Below are positions 6,879 through 13,184 of a stretch of 19,047 bases of DNA, piece by piece. The DNA comes from Brevundimonas sp. UBA4609. Lineage in GTDB: Bacteria; Pseudomonadota; Alphaproteobacteria; Caulobacterales; Caulobacteraceae. The stretch spans positions 670 through 19,716 of the forward strand of contig DGIZ01000032.1 in assembly GCA_002386585.1 (NCBI GenBank), given 5' to 3'. Position numbers and translations under genes: made by a program. The number at the start of each line of letters is the position of its first letter. Position 1 is the stretch's first letter. The notes under the pieces are model-generated. The model was not told where the DNA came from. It was given only the letters and a program-made list of their open reading frames with translations, and ran no database searches.

Positions 6879-7865
6879 ATGTCCGCTCGCAAGCTTAAGG
6901 TCGTATTAACCAGACGCCTGCCTGACGCGGTCGAAACGCGGATGCGGGAACTTTTCGACGCCGAGCTGAACCTGACCGACCGGCCGATGTCGCGCGACGA
7001 ACTGGCCGCCGCCCTGCAGCGGGCCGAGGTGTTGGCGCCCACCATCACCGATCATCTGGACGCCGAACTGATCGCAGGGGCGGGCGAGCAGCTGAAGATG
7101 ATCGCCAACTTCGGCGCGGGCGTGGATCACATCGACATCGACGCCGCCGTGGGGCGAGGAATCATCGTCACCAATACGCCGGGCGTTCTGACCGAGGACA
7201 CGGCCGACCTGACCATGAGCCTGATCCTGGCCGTCAGCCGCCGCGTCGTCGAGGGCGCGGCTGTCGTCGCTGCGGGCCAGTTCGAGGGCTGGAGCCCGAC
7301 ATGGATGTGCGGGCGCAAGCTGTGGGGCAAGCGTCTGGGCATCGTCGGCATGGGCCGCATCGGCCAGGCGCTGGCTCGCCGCGCCAAGGCCTTCGGCATG
7401 CAGGTCCACTATCACAACCGCAAGCCCGTCCCGGACATGATCGCCGAGGAGCTGGGCGCGACCTGGTGGGACGACCTGGACCAGATGCTGGCGCGGATGG
7501 ACGTCATTTCGCTCAACTGTCCGGCGACGAAGGAAACGCATCACCTGCTGTCGGCCGAACGTCTGGCCCGGCTTCAGCCGCACGCCATCGTGGTCAACAC
7601 GGCGCGCGGCGAACTGATCGACGAGGCGGCTCTGGTCGAGGCGCTGGATCGCCGCGCCCTGTTCGGCGTCGGCCTGGACGTGTTCGAGAACGAGCCGAAG
7701 GTCCACCCCGGTCTGATCGGCCGTCCGAATGTGGTGCTGCTGCCCCACCTCGGTTCCGCCACCATCGAGGCGCGTCAGGACATGGGCGACCGGGTGATCG
7801 CCAACATCATGACCTGGCAGAACGGGCACCGCCCGCCCGACCGCGTCATCCCGGCGATGCTCTAG
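6879..7865 (+). CDS. D-isomer-specific 2-hydroxyacid dehydrogenase (glyoxylate/hydroxypyruvate reductase type)
   Basis: A cytoplasmic NAD(P)H-dependent dehydrogenase of 328 residues that interconverts a D-2-hydroxyacid and its 2-keto acid. The closest familiar members are glyoxylate reductase and D-glycerate dehydrogenase. The Rossmann dinucleotide motif GMGRIGQALARRAKAFGM is at 157-174. The catalytic residues are R243 (NTARGELID), E272 (FENEP) and H290 (LPHLGSA), with the family spacing of 29 and 18 residues. N100-T-P-G and GAGVDHID (79-86) form the substrate loop. The ATG at 6879 has only a weak AGG upstream, but the N-terminal strand KVVLTRRLP requires a start here. A CtrA-like box falls in codons 6-11. 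The stop shares CTAG with the opposing ThiF-like gene. Substrate cannot be fixed from sequence. Confidence 0.92.
   Translation: MSARKLKVVLTRRLPDAVETRMRELFDAELNLTDRPMSRDELAAALQRAEVLAPTITDHLDAELIAGAGEQLKMIANFGAGVDHIDIDAAVGRGIIVTNTPGVLTEDTADLTMSLILAVSRRVVEGAAVVAAGQFEGWSPTWMCGRKLWGKRLGIVGMGRIGQALARRAKAFGMQVHYHNRKPVPDMIAEELGATWWDDLDQMLARMDVISLNCPATKETHHLLSAERLARLQPHAIVVNTARGELIDEAALVEALDRRALFGVGLDVFENEPKVHPGLIGRPNVVLLPHLGSATIEARQDMGDRVIANIMTWQNGHRPPDRVIPAML
6895..6910 (+). promoter_or_regulatory. CtrA-like binding site TTAA-N7-TTAAC inside the start of the dehydrogenase gene
   Basis: TTAA (6895-6898), seven bases, then TTAAC (6906-6910) matches the Caulobacter CtrA consensus exactly. It overlaps codons 6-11, which use CTT, GTA and TTA, with AGA just after; these are rare choices in this GC-rich sequence. 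Confidence 0.5.
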
Positions 7866-8638
7866 GCGTGAGCTGACCCGCAGACTGGACAGGCGGGATC
7901 GGCGGCGATCTTCGCCACCCGGCTGGTTCCGGCCAGACCGTCATAGAGCATCAGGCGGCCGGTCAGCGGCTCGCCCGCGCCGGTGATCAGCTTGATCGCT
8001 TCCAGCGCCGCCATGGCGCCGATGACGCCGGCCAGGGCGCCGACCACGCCGACGCGGGCGCAGGTCTCGGCGTCGGGCGGAATCTCGGGCACCAGGCACT
8101 GATAGCAGGGGCGCCCTTCGAACACCGACACCTGCCCCGACCAGCGGCCAAGCGCGCCGGACACCAGCGGCTTGCCCGCCGCCACGCAGGCGGCGTTGAC
8201 GGCCAGCCGCGTCTCGAAGTCATCGGTGCCGTCCAGGGCCAGGTCGAAGCCCTGCATCAGGGCCGCTGCGCTGTCGGGCGTGACGCGCTGGTTGAAGGTC
8301 TGGACCGTGACGTGCGGATTGAGGGCGTTCAGCCGTTCGGCGCCCGCCTCGACCTTGGATCGTCCGGCGTCCTCGGTGGTGAAAGCGATCTGGCGTTGCA
8401 GGTTCGACAGGGCGACCGTGTCGTCGTCGACCAGACCCAGCGTCCCCACCCCGGCGGCGGCCAGATAGAGGGCGGCCGGATTGCCGACCCCGCCCATGCC
8501 GACGATCAGGACGCGGGCGCGCTTCAGCGCCTGCTGGCCGGGGCCGCCGACCTCGGACAGCACCAGTTGGCGGGCGTAGCGTTCGACCTCTTCATCGGAG
8601 AAGCGAACCGGAGCGGAAGGGGCGGAAGACTGGGTCAC
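7862..8638 (-). CDS. ThiF/MoeB-family sulfur-carrier adenylyltransferase
   Basis: An E1-like enzyme of 258 residues. It adenylates the C-terminal Gly-Gly of a small sulfur carrier (ThiS for thiamine, or MoaD for molybdopterin). The nucleotide-binding loop is GMGGVG (47-52), followed by the conserved VDDD (70-73) and NLQRQ (79-83). The acidic LDGTDDFETR block is at 135-144. A zinc site is visible as C178/C181 (CYQC) and C250/C253 (CPVC), and C193 (ETCARVGVVGAL) aligns with the catalytic Cys of ThiF/MoeB. There is no C-terminal rhodanese domain. The start is GTG at 8638 with a -10 box 6 bases upstream, a leaderless layout. No thiamine or molybdopterin gene lies nearby to decide between ThiF and MoeB. 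Confidence 0.9.
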   Translation of the reverse strand: MTQSSAPSAPVRFSDEEVERYARQLVLSEVGGPGQQALKRARVLIVGMGGVGNPAALYLAAAGVGTLGLVDDDTVALSNLQRQIAFTTEDAGRSKVEAGAERLNALNPHVTVQTFNQRVTPDSAAALMQGFDLALDGTDDFETRLAVNAACVAAGKPLVSGALGRWSGQVSVFEGRPCYQCLVPEIPPDAETCARVGVVGALAGVIGAMAALEAIKLITGAGEPLTGRLMLYDGLAGTSRVAKIAADPACPVCGSAHA

Positions 8639-8644
8639 GCCGAC

Positions 8645-8673
8645 TGTCTAGCGCAGTCGGGCGGGTGCGTCAG
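8645..8673 (-). promoter_or_regulatory. Promoter of the ThiF/MoeB-like gene
   Basis: On the minus strand CTGACGC (8673-8667) and GCTAGACA (8652-8645) are 14 bases apart, matching the TTGaCgS-GCTANAWC pattern except for the first base. The -10 box ends 6 bases before the GTG start, so the transcript should be leaderless. The -35 overlaps the stop codon of the upstream BLUF gene, giving this gene its own promoter. Confidence 0.5.
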
Positions 8674-9080
8674 GCCGGAACGGTCGCGGCCTCCACGCCT
8701 AGGGCCAGCAGGGCCTCCGCGCGGGCAGGACTGAGCCGGTCCAAGGCGTCGCCGTCCAACAGTCGAGCCCCCTCCGACGTCAGCTCGGCCAGGATCATGG
8801 GCCAGTCGCCGAACCGACGGCCCGGTATGGCGACATCAGACAGCAGGCGCAGGTTCTCATGGCGCGGATCGACGCGCAGCCGGTCCATCAGCCGGTCGAC
8901 ATCGGCCCGACGGCCCTCGATGAGCTGCAGGAAGCGGCCGTCGTGGCGCATCAGGACGCTGCTCAGACCGTCGCGGCGGTTGTTGCGCTCGGACGCGCCG
9001 AGAATCTCGGCCAGGATCAGAAGGCTGGTCGCCGCGCCGCCGACGGCGTCGCTGACATAGATGGCGCGGTGCAGAGGCAA
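8670..9080 (-). CDS. BLUF-domain blue-light photoreceptor
   Basis: A short 136-residue protein whose first 95 residues are a BLUF (blue light using FAD) domain. The key photocycle residues are present: Y8 (AIYVS), N34 (NNRRDGL), Q52 (FLQLIEG), and W93/M95 (FGDWPM). The remaining 40 residues form a short C-terminal cap with no recognisable output domain, so it is a stand-alone BLUF protein that would signal through a partner. The start is taken as TTG at 9080, which puts LHRAIYVS at the N terminus as is usual for the family. The frame stays open upstream and a GAGGAGGG sequence (about 9108-9115) lies too far from this TTG, so a slightly longer product from a rare start is possible. The ThiF-like gene follows after 31 bp. 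Confidence 0.85.
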   Translation of the reverse strand: MPLHRAIYVSDAVGGAATSLLILAEILGASERNNRRDGLSSVLMRHDGRFLQLIEGRRADVDRLMDRLRVDPRHENLRLLSDVAIPGRRFGDWPMILAELTSEGARLLDGDALDRLSPARAEALLALGVEAATVPA

Positions 9081-9166
9081 GGCAACTCGAAACAGAAAAC
9101 GCAGGGCCCTCCTCGCGGGCGGGCGAGGCGGCGGATCGGCAAGGGCGGTTCACCTTTCATGGCGCG

Positions 9167-9194
9167 ATTAAGAATTATTTATAGTTAAGCTTTT
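9167..9194. promoter_or_regulatory. AT-rich patch upstream of hslV, possibly with a degenerate CtrA site
   Basis: A 28-base run with only four G or C in a GC-rich background, located in the 182-bp gap between BLUF (minus) and hslV (plus). It contains TTAA (9168-9171), N7, TTAT (9179-9182), one base off the CtrA half-site, and another TTAA at 9185-9188. Its function is not known; it could be an UP element or a nucleoid-protein site. Confidence 0.35.
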
Positions 9195-9225
9195 CGTGTG
9201 ACGGCGCATTGCGACACCGCCTGAT

Positions 9226-9254
9226 CTTGCGGCGGACGGCGGGCTTCGCCATGT
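9226..9254 (+). promoter_or_regulatory. Candidate heat-shock (sigma-32) promoter of hslVU
   Basis: CTTGCGG (9226-9232), 14 bases, then CGCCATGT (9247-9254) resembles the sigma-32 consensus CTTGAAA-N11-16-CCCCATNT. The core CTTG and CCAT-T are intact. Transcription would begin near 9260-9263, at the ATG at 9263. hslVU belongs to the sigma-32 regulon in other proteobacteria. Confidence 0.4.
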
Positions 9255-9262
9255 CAGCGGCC

Positions 9263-9820
9263 ATGAACACGAGCGCCTCCAACTTTCCCGACTGGCACGG
9301 CACCACCATCCTGGCGGTGCGCAAGAACGGCCGCACCGTCATCGCCGGCGACGGCCAGGTCTCCATGGGGCCGACCATCGTCAAGGGCGCCGCGCGCAAG
9401 GTGCGCACCCTGGCGAACGGCAAGGTGCTGGCGGGCTTCGCCGGGGCCACGGCCGACGCCCTGACCCTGATCGAGCGGCTGGAAGCCAAGCTGGAGCAGT
9501 ATCCGGACCAGTTGGCGCGCGCCTGCGTCGAATTGGCCAAGGACTGGCGGACCGACCGCTATCTGCGCCGTCTGGAGGCCATGCTGCTGGTCGCCGACAA
9601 GGACACCATTCTGACGGTGACGGGCGTCGGCGACGTGCTGGAGCCGGAATATGGCGTCGCCGCCGTCGGCTCGGGCGGCAACTACGCCCTGGCCGCCGCC
9701 CGCGCCCTGATCGACGAGAACAGCGAACTGGACGCCGAACAGATCGCCCGCAAGGCCATGAAGATCGCCGCCGACATCTGCGTCTACACCAATGGCAATT
9801 TAACCATCGAAAGCCTGTGA
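9263..9820 (+). CDS. hslV: HslV (ClpQ) peptidase subunit of the HslVU protease
   Basis: The proteasome-like peptidase that forms two hexameric rings capped by the HslU ATPase and degrades misfolded and regulatory proteins in the cytoplasm. It is an N-terminal threonine hydrolase. The catalytic Thr is the first T of [10 protein letters not shown], so a propeptide (13 residues from this start) is removed. The family blocks [11 protein letters not shown] and KVRTL are present, as is the C-terminal [12 protein letters not shown] region. Two starts are possible: 9251 (189 aa) and 9263 (185 aa). Neither has a Shine-Dalgarno. I chose 9263 because the sigma-32-like -10 box overlaps the 9251 ATG and predicts a transcript beginning at about 9260-9263. 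hslU follows 69 bp later, with a nested hairpin in the gap. Confidence 0.93.
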   Translation: MNTSASNFPDWHGTTILAVRKNGRTVIAGDGQVSMGPTIVKGAARKVRTLANGKVLAGFAGATADALTLIERLEAKLEQYPDQLARACVELAKDWRTDRYLRRLEAMLLVADKDTILTVTGVGDVLEPEYGVAAVGSGGNYALAAARALIDENSELDAEQIARKAMKIAADICVYTNGNLTIESL

Positions 9821-9821
9821 A

Positions 9822-9863
9822 GGCGCTCAAGTAGCGAGCCGCCGCGCGGCGAACGATAGCGCC
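9822..9863 (+). repeat. Nested-hairpin element, copy 1 (hslV-hslU gap)
   Basis: The outer stem GGCGCT/AGCGCC (9822-9827 with 9858-9863) encloses a 10-base left spacer CAAGTAGCGA, an inner hairpin GCCGC-CGC-GCGGC (9838-9850), and a 7-base right spacer GAACGAT. Layout and spacers are shared with the copies at 15492-15535 and 15546-15591, whose outer stems differ in sequence but still pair. It begins 1 base after the hslV stop. Confidence 0.7.
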
Positions 9864-9876
9864 GCACACCGGCGCT
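9858..9876 (+). promoter_or_regulatory. Alternative hairpin upstream of hslU, competing with the nested element
   Basis: AGCGCCG (9858-9864) pairs perfectly with CGGCGCT (9870-9876) around CACAC. Its left arm is the right outer arm of the nested element at 9822-9863, so the two structures are mutually exclusive. It ends 13 bases before the hslU ATG, next to the GGA at 9880-9882 that is the probable ribosome site. Confidence 0.45.
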
Positions 9877-9889
9877 TCTGGAAAAAAGA

Positions 9890-11194
9890 ATGACCGACCT
9901 GTCTCCCCGTGAAATCGTCTCAGAGCTGGACCGCTTCATCGTCGGCCAGGACGACGCCAAGCGCGCCGTGGCCGTGGCCCTGCGCAATCGCTGGCGCCGC
10001 AAGCGCGTGCCCGAGGATCTGCGCGACGAGGTTACGCCCAAGAACATCCTGATGATCGGCCCGACGGGCGTCGGCAAGACCGAGATCGCCCGGCGTCTGG
10101 CCAGGCTGGCCGGCTCGCCCTTCCTCAAGGTCGAGGCGACCAAGTTCACCGAGGTCGGCTACGTCGGCCGCGACGTCGATCAGATCATGCGCGATCTGGT
10201 CGAGAGCGCCCTGGTCATGGTGCGCGACAAGCGCCGGGCGGGCGTCAAGGCCCGCGCCGAGGGCCAGGCCGAGGACCGCATCCTCGACGCCCTGGTCGGA
10301 CCCGGTTCCCAGCCCGCCACGCGCGAGGCCTTCCGCAAGAAGCTGCGCGCCGGGGAACTGGACGACAAGGAGATCGAGATCGCCCTGGCCGATACGGCCT
10401 CGCCTCTGCAGGGACTGGACATGCCGGGCGGCGGCAACGTCGGCCTGCTGAACCTGTCGGAGATGCTGGGCAAGATGGGCGGCGGCCGCACCAAGACGGT
10501 CAAGCTGAACGTGCGCGACGCCGTGGCGCCCCTCGTCACCGAGGAGAGCGACAAGCTGCTGGATCAGGAAAGCCTGACCAAGGAGGCCCTGCTGCTGGCC
10601 GAGAACGAGGGCATCGTCTTCCTGGACGAGATCGACAAGGTGGCCGCGCGTCAGGATCGCGGCGGCGGCGCCGATGTCTCGCGCGAAGGGGTGCAGCGCG
10701 ACCTGCTGCCCCTGATCGAGGGCACGACCGTCTCGACCAAATACGGGCCGGTGAAGACCGACCATGTGCTGTTCATCGCCTCGGGCGCCTTCCATGTCGC
10801 CAAGCCGTCGGACCTGCTGCCCGAGCTTCAGGGCCGCCTGCCTATCCGGGTCGAGCTGAAGGCCCTGACCCGCGACGATTTCAAGCGCATCCTGACCGAG
10901 CCGGAGGCCAATCTGATCCGCCAGAACCAGGCCCTGCTGGCGACCGAAGGGGTCGAGCTGGTCTTCACCGACGACGCGGTCCAGGCCATGGCCGACGCTG
11001 CCGTGGCCGCCAATTCCACCGTCGAGAACATCGGCGCGCGCCGTCTTCAGACGGTGATGGAGCGGGTGCTGGAAGAGACCAGCTTCAAGGCCTCGGACCT
11101 GTCCGGCCAGACCCTGACCTTCGACGGCGACAAGGTGCGCGAGAAGGTCGGTGATCTGGCGAAGAACGTCGACCTGAGCCGGTTCATCCTGTGA
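9890..11194 (+). CDS. hslU: HslU (ClpY) ATPase subunit of the HslVU protease
   Basis: The AAA+ unfoldase that recognises substrates, unfolds them with ATP and threads them into HslV. It has 434 residues, close to the usual 443. The Walker A motif GPTGVGKT is at 57-64, the pore loop GYVG at 90-93, and Walker B (IVFLDEIDK) at 242-250. The intermediate (I) domain lies between, about 110-235. The sensor-2 motif appears as [15 protein letters not shown] near the C terminus, and the protein ends in LSRFIL, the tail that inserts into HslV and activates it. The ATG at 9890 has GGA about 8 bases upstream. It is the second gene of the hslVU operon; the gap holds competing hairpins that could modulate the HslU:HslV ratio (inference). 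Confidence 0.97.
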   Translation: MTDLSPREIVSELDRFIVGQDDAKRAVAVALRNRWRRKRVPEDLRDEVTPKNILMIGPTGVGKTEIARRLARLAGSPFLKVEATKFTEVGYVGRDVDQIMRDLVESALVMVRDKRRAGVKARAEGQAEDRILDALVGPGSQPATREAFRKKLRAGELDDKEIEIALADTASPLQGLDMPGGGNVGLLNLSEMLGKMGGGRTKTVKLNVRDAVAPLVTEESDKLLDQESLTKEALLLAENEGIVFLDEIDKVAARQDRGGGADVSREGVQRDLLPLIEGTTVSTKYGPVKTDHVLFIASGAFHVAKPSDLLPELQGRLPIRVELKALTRDDFKRILTEPEANLIRQNQALLATEGVELVFTDDAVQAMADAAVAANSTVENIGARRLQTVMERVLEETSFKASDLSGQTLTFDGDKVREKVGDLAKNVDLSRFIL

Positions 11195-11200
11195 TCTAGA

Positions 11201-11240
11201 ACGCCGTCATCCTTCGGGCTTAAACCGAGGATGACGGCGT
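11201..11240. terminator. Long hairpin between convergent hslU and hydrolase genes
   Basis: A 13-bp perfect stem (11201-11213 with 11228-11240) extends by about 3 bp past a one-base bulge, loop GCTTAAA. It starts 6 bases after the hslU stop. Neither strand shows a T tract, so it may be a bidirectional stop signal or a dispersed palindrome. The GTCATCCT...GGATGAC core resembles intergenic palindromes common in alphaproteobacteria. Confidence 0.5.
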
Positions 11241-11262
11241 GCTGAGCATGGCTGGCGCAAGC

Positions 11263-12003
11263 TTAGCCCCGCATCGCCTCCACCGCTTTCAAGAGCCGCT
11301 CCAGTTCCGCTGGGCTGGACAGCCGATGATCGCCGCCTTCGATCAGGTCGAGGCGCAGGTCGCCGCCGGTCAGGCGCTCGGCCAGTTCGACCTGATGGCG
11401 CCACGGCACCACGTCGTCGGCGCGGCCCTGAAGCACATGAACCGGCGCCGTGATGTCGATCCGGCCGTCCAGCAACAGCCAGTCGCGCGCCTCCTCGAAC
11501 ATCCGCCGGGTCAGGACGTAGGACCCCAGCCCTTCCTCGGTGATGACCGTCTCGCCGTCGCGCAGGATGGCCTGGCGCTCATGATCGGCCAGCCCCGGCC
11601 ACATCAGCTTTTCGGTGAAGTCCTGCGCCGGATTGACCAGCACAACGCCCTTGACCCGGTCCGGCCGCGCCAGCGTCGCCAGCAGCGCCACCCAGCCGCC
11701 CATCGATGATCCGACCGGGATCACCGGCCCCTGAAGGCCGTCGATCAGGGCGACGGCGTCCTCGCGCCAGCGGCCAATGGTGGCCTGTTTCCAGTCGCCG
11801 CTCGACACGCCGTGGGCGAAGTGGTCGTAGCGCACATAGCTCCAGCCGCGCTCGCGGGCGGCGGCGTCCAGCGCCAGCGCCTTGGTCCCCTCCATGTCCG
11901 AGCGGAAGCCGCCGATCCAGATGACCGTCGGGCCGTCGCCCTTGACCGCCTTGAAGGCCAGCGTCTCGCCGTCGGGGCGGATCAGGGTCTGGACGTCGGA
12001 CAT
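11263..12003 (-). CDS. Alpha/beta hydrolase
   Basis: A cytoplasmic serine hydrolase of 246 residues with the alpha/beta hydrolase fold. The nucleophile elbow is G98-S-S-M-G102, so S100 is the likely nucleophile. The acid is D196 in GRADDVVP and the base is H226 in GGDHRL. The oxyanion region is about 30-36 (IGGFRSDM). The closest familiar group is the small ABHD10/BAAT-like carboxylesterase or thioesterase set, based on the FRSDMEGTKA and YDHFAHGVSSG blocks, but the substrate cannot be told from sequence. The ATG at 12003 has a good GGAG 7 bases upstream. It is divergent from the glycosyltransferase gene, with an 82-bp shared promoter region, and convergent with hslU. Confidence 0.9.
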   Translation of the reverse strand: MSDVQTLIRPDGETLAFKAVKGDGPTVIWIGGFRSDMEGTKALALDAAARERGWSYVRYDHFAHGVSSGDWKQATIGRWREDAVALIDGLQGPVIPVGSSMGGWVALLATLARPDRVKGVVLVNPAQDFTEKLMWPGLADHERQAILRDGETVITEEGLGSYVLTRRMFEEARDWLLLDGRIDITAPVHVLQGRADDVVPWRHQVELAERLTGGDLRLDLIEGGDHRLSSPAELERLLKAVEAMRG

Positions 12004-12022
12004 GGGAAACTCCTCGGACTGT

Positions 12023-12038
12023 CATTCCTCGCGGAATG
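12023..12038. repeat. Palindrome CATTCC-TCGC-GGAATG between divergent genes
   Basis: Two 6-base arms separated by 4 bases lie 20 bases upstream of the hydrolase ATG and 48 upstream of the glycosyltransferase start. It could be an operator or a small hairpin; nothing else in this 82-bp gap is clear. Confidence 0.35.
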
Positions 12039-12085
12039 GCTTTAGCAGAGACGACGATTGTTCACAGAGGCCGCGAGGCGCCCGC

Positions 12086-13048
12086 TTGTCTGCACCCAAA
12101 GCCCTGTTCGTCAGCTCCAACCGCATCGGCGACTGCGTCATCTCCTCCGGCGTGATCCGCGAGATCGCGCGCCAGCTGCCGGGCGTCCAGATCACCGTCG
12201 CCTGCGGCCGCCCGCCCGCCCCCTTCTTCCGTTCGGCTCCGAACGTCGAGCGCGTCATCATCCTCGACAAGAAGAAGGCCGCCGGACACTGGATCGACCT
12301 GTGGAAGCAGGTGCGGGGGACGCAGTGGGACATGGTCGTGGACATCCGCGGCTCGGCCCTGGCGTATCTGATCCCGGCGAAGCGGCGCATCGTCTACAAC
12401 CGTCGCTGGGAGACCGGCCTGCGCAAGGTCGAGATGGTGTCGCGCCTGATGGGCTCGCCTTCGCCTCTGGACCCGGAAATCTTTCTTGACGATCAGGCCC
12501 GCGCCGAGGCGGCCTCCATCATCGACCCGCAGCTGGCAGGCGGCGCCGGTCCCGGCCCGATCATCGCCCTGGCGCCGATCGCGCACCAGCCGGGCAAGTC
12601 CTGGCCTGCTGACCGCTGGGGACAGCTGGTCGAGAAGCTGAAGGCCGAGCCGCGCTTCGACGGCTGGCGTTTCATGCCGGTCGGCGGTCCCGGCGACCGC
12701 CCGCCCGCGACCCCGGCGCTGGAGGCGGCGGGACCGCGCGCCATCGACTGCGTAGGCAAGGGCGACATCCTGTGCTCGGCCGCCGCCATCGACCGGGCGA
12801 CCCTGTTCGTCGGCAACGACTCCGGCCTGATGCACGTCTCGGCGGCGTTGGGCCGGCCGACGCTGGGCCTGTTCGGCCCGACCGAGTGGTGGCTGTATGG
12901 CCCGTGGGGGCCGAGGACGCGCACGGCGGCGTCCAATGAGACGCGCGGTCAGTTCGCCCCGATCGAGGATTTGAGCGTCGATCATGTGTTCGAGGCGGTG
13001 CTGAGCCTGTACGACGCCTATGTCGCCGAAGGGGCCGTAAAGGCCTGA
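12086..13048 (+). CDS. Glycosyltransferase family 9 (heptosyltransferase-like)
   Basis: A 320-residue family 9 glycosyltransferase, related to the ADP-heptose:LPS heptosyltransferases that add core sugars to lipid A on the inner face of the cytoplasmic membrane. The N-terminal Rossmann domain has the family opening ALFVSSNRIGDCVISSGVI (6-24). The C-terminal donor domain has the signature FVGNDSGLMHVSAALGRPTL (241-260) followed by GLFGPT. The first ATG in frame would overlap the hydrolase start and add 28 residues unlike the family, so I place the start at TTG 12086, which puts the first strand at residue 6. No strong Shine-Dalgarno is seen, so the start is less certain than the gene. No other LPS gene is adjacent, so the sugar is unknown. 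Confidence 0.87.
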   Translation: MSAPKALFVSSNRIGDCVISSGVIREIARQLPGVQITVACGRPPAPFFRSAPNVERVIILDKKKAAGHWIDLWKQVRGTQWDMVVDIRGSALAYLIPAKRRIVYNRRWETGLRKVEMVSRLMGSPSPLDPEIFLDDQARAEAASIIDPQLAGGAGPGPIIALAPIAHQPGKSWPADRWGQLVEKLKAEPRFDGWRFMPVGGPGDRPPATPALEAAGPRAIDCVGKGDILCSAAAIDRATLFVGNDSGLMHVSAALGRPTLGLFGPTEWWLYGPWGPRTRTAASNETRGQFAPIEDLSVDHVFEAVLSLYDAYVAEGAVKA

Positions 13049-13061
13049 AGGCCCGAAATCC

Positions 13062-13090
13062 CTTGAAACATCGGCCTTGCGTCGCCATAT
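13062..13090 (+). promoter_or_regulatory. Candidate heat-shock (sigma-32) promoter of infC
   Basis: CTTGAAA (13062-13068), a perfect sigma-32 -35 element, is followed after 14 bases by CGCCATAT (13083-13090), one mismatch from CCCCATNT. Spacing equals that of the hslV site. It would give a leader of about 85 bases before the ATT start, with a small hairpin at 13095-13114. Confidence 0.45.
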
Positions 13091-13166
13091 TCCGGCCGCT
13101 TGGAACACAGCGGCGGCATCGCGCGCTGAGCCATGCAGATAATTTTCGCCTATCTTCTGATCACAT

Positions 13167-13184
13167 AAGGAAACGACGCCCATT
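13167..13184 (+). promoter_or_regulatory. Ribosome binding site and ATT start codon of infC
   Basis: AAGGA (13167-13171) lies 10 bases before ATT (13182-13184) but 22 bases before the in-frame ATG at 13194. The spacing therefore selects ATT. The residues that follow, RRP, match the conserved N terminus of alphaproteobacterial IF3. Confidence 0.75.

Noticed and set aside
9209..9250. Longer hslV from TTG at 9209
   Set aside because: The added residues ([14 protein letters not shown]) are unlike HslV propeptides and cover the sigma-32-like -35.
13049..13061. GGCC-TGAA-GGCC hairpin after the glycosyltransferase gene as a terminator
   Set aside because: Only about 4 bp of stem and no T tract.
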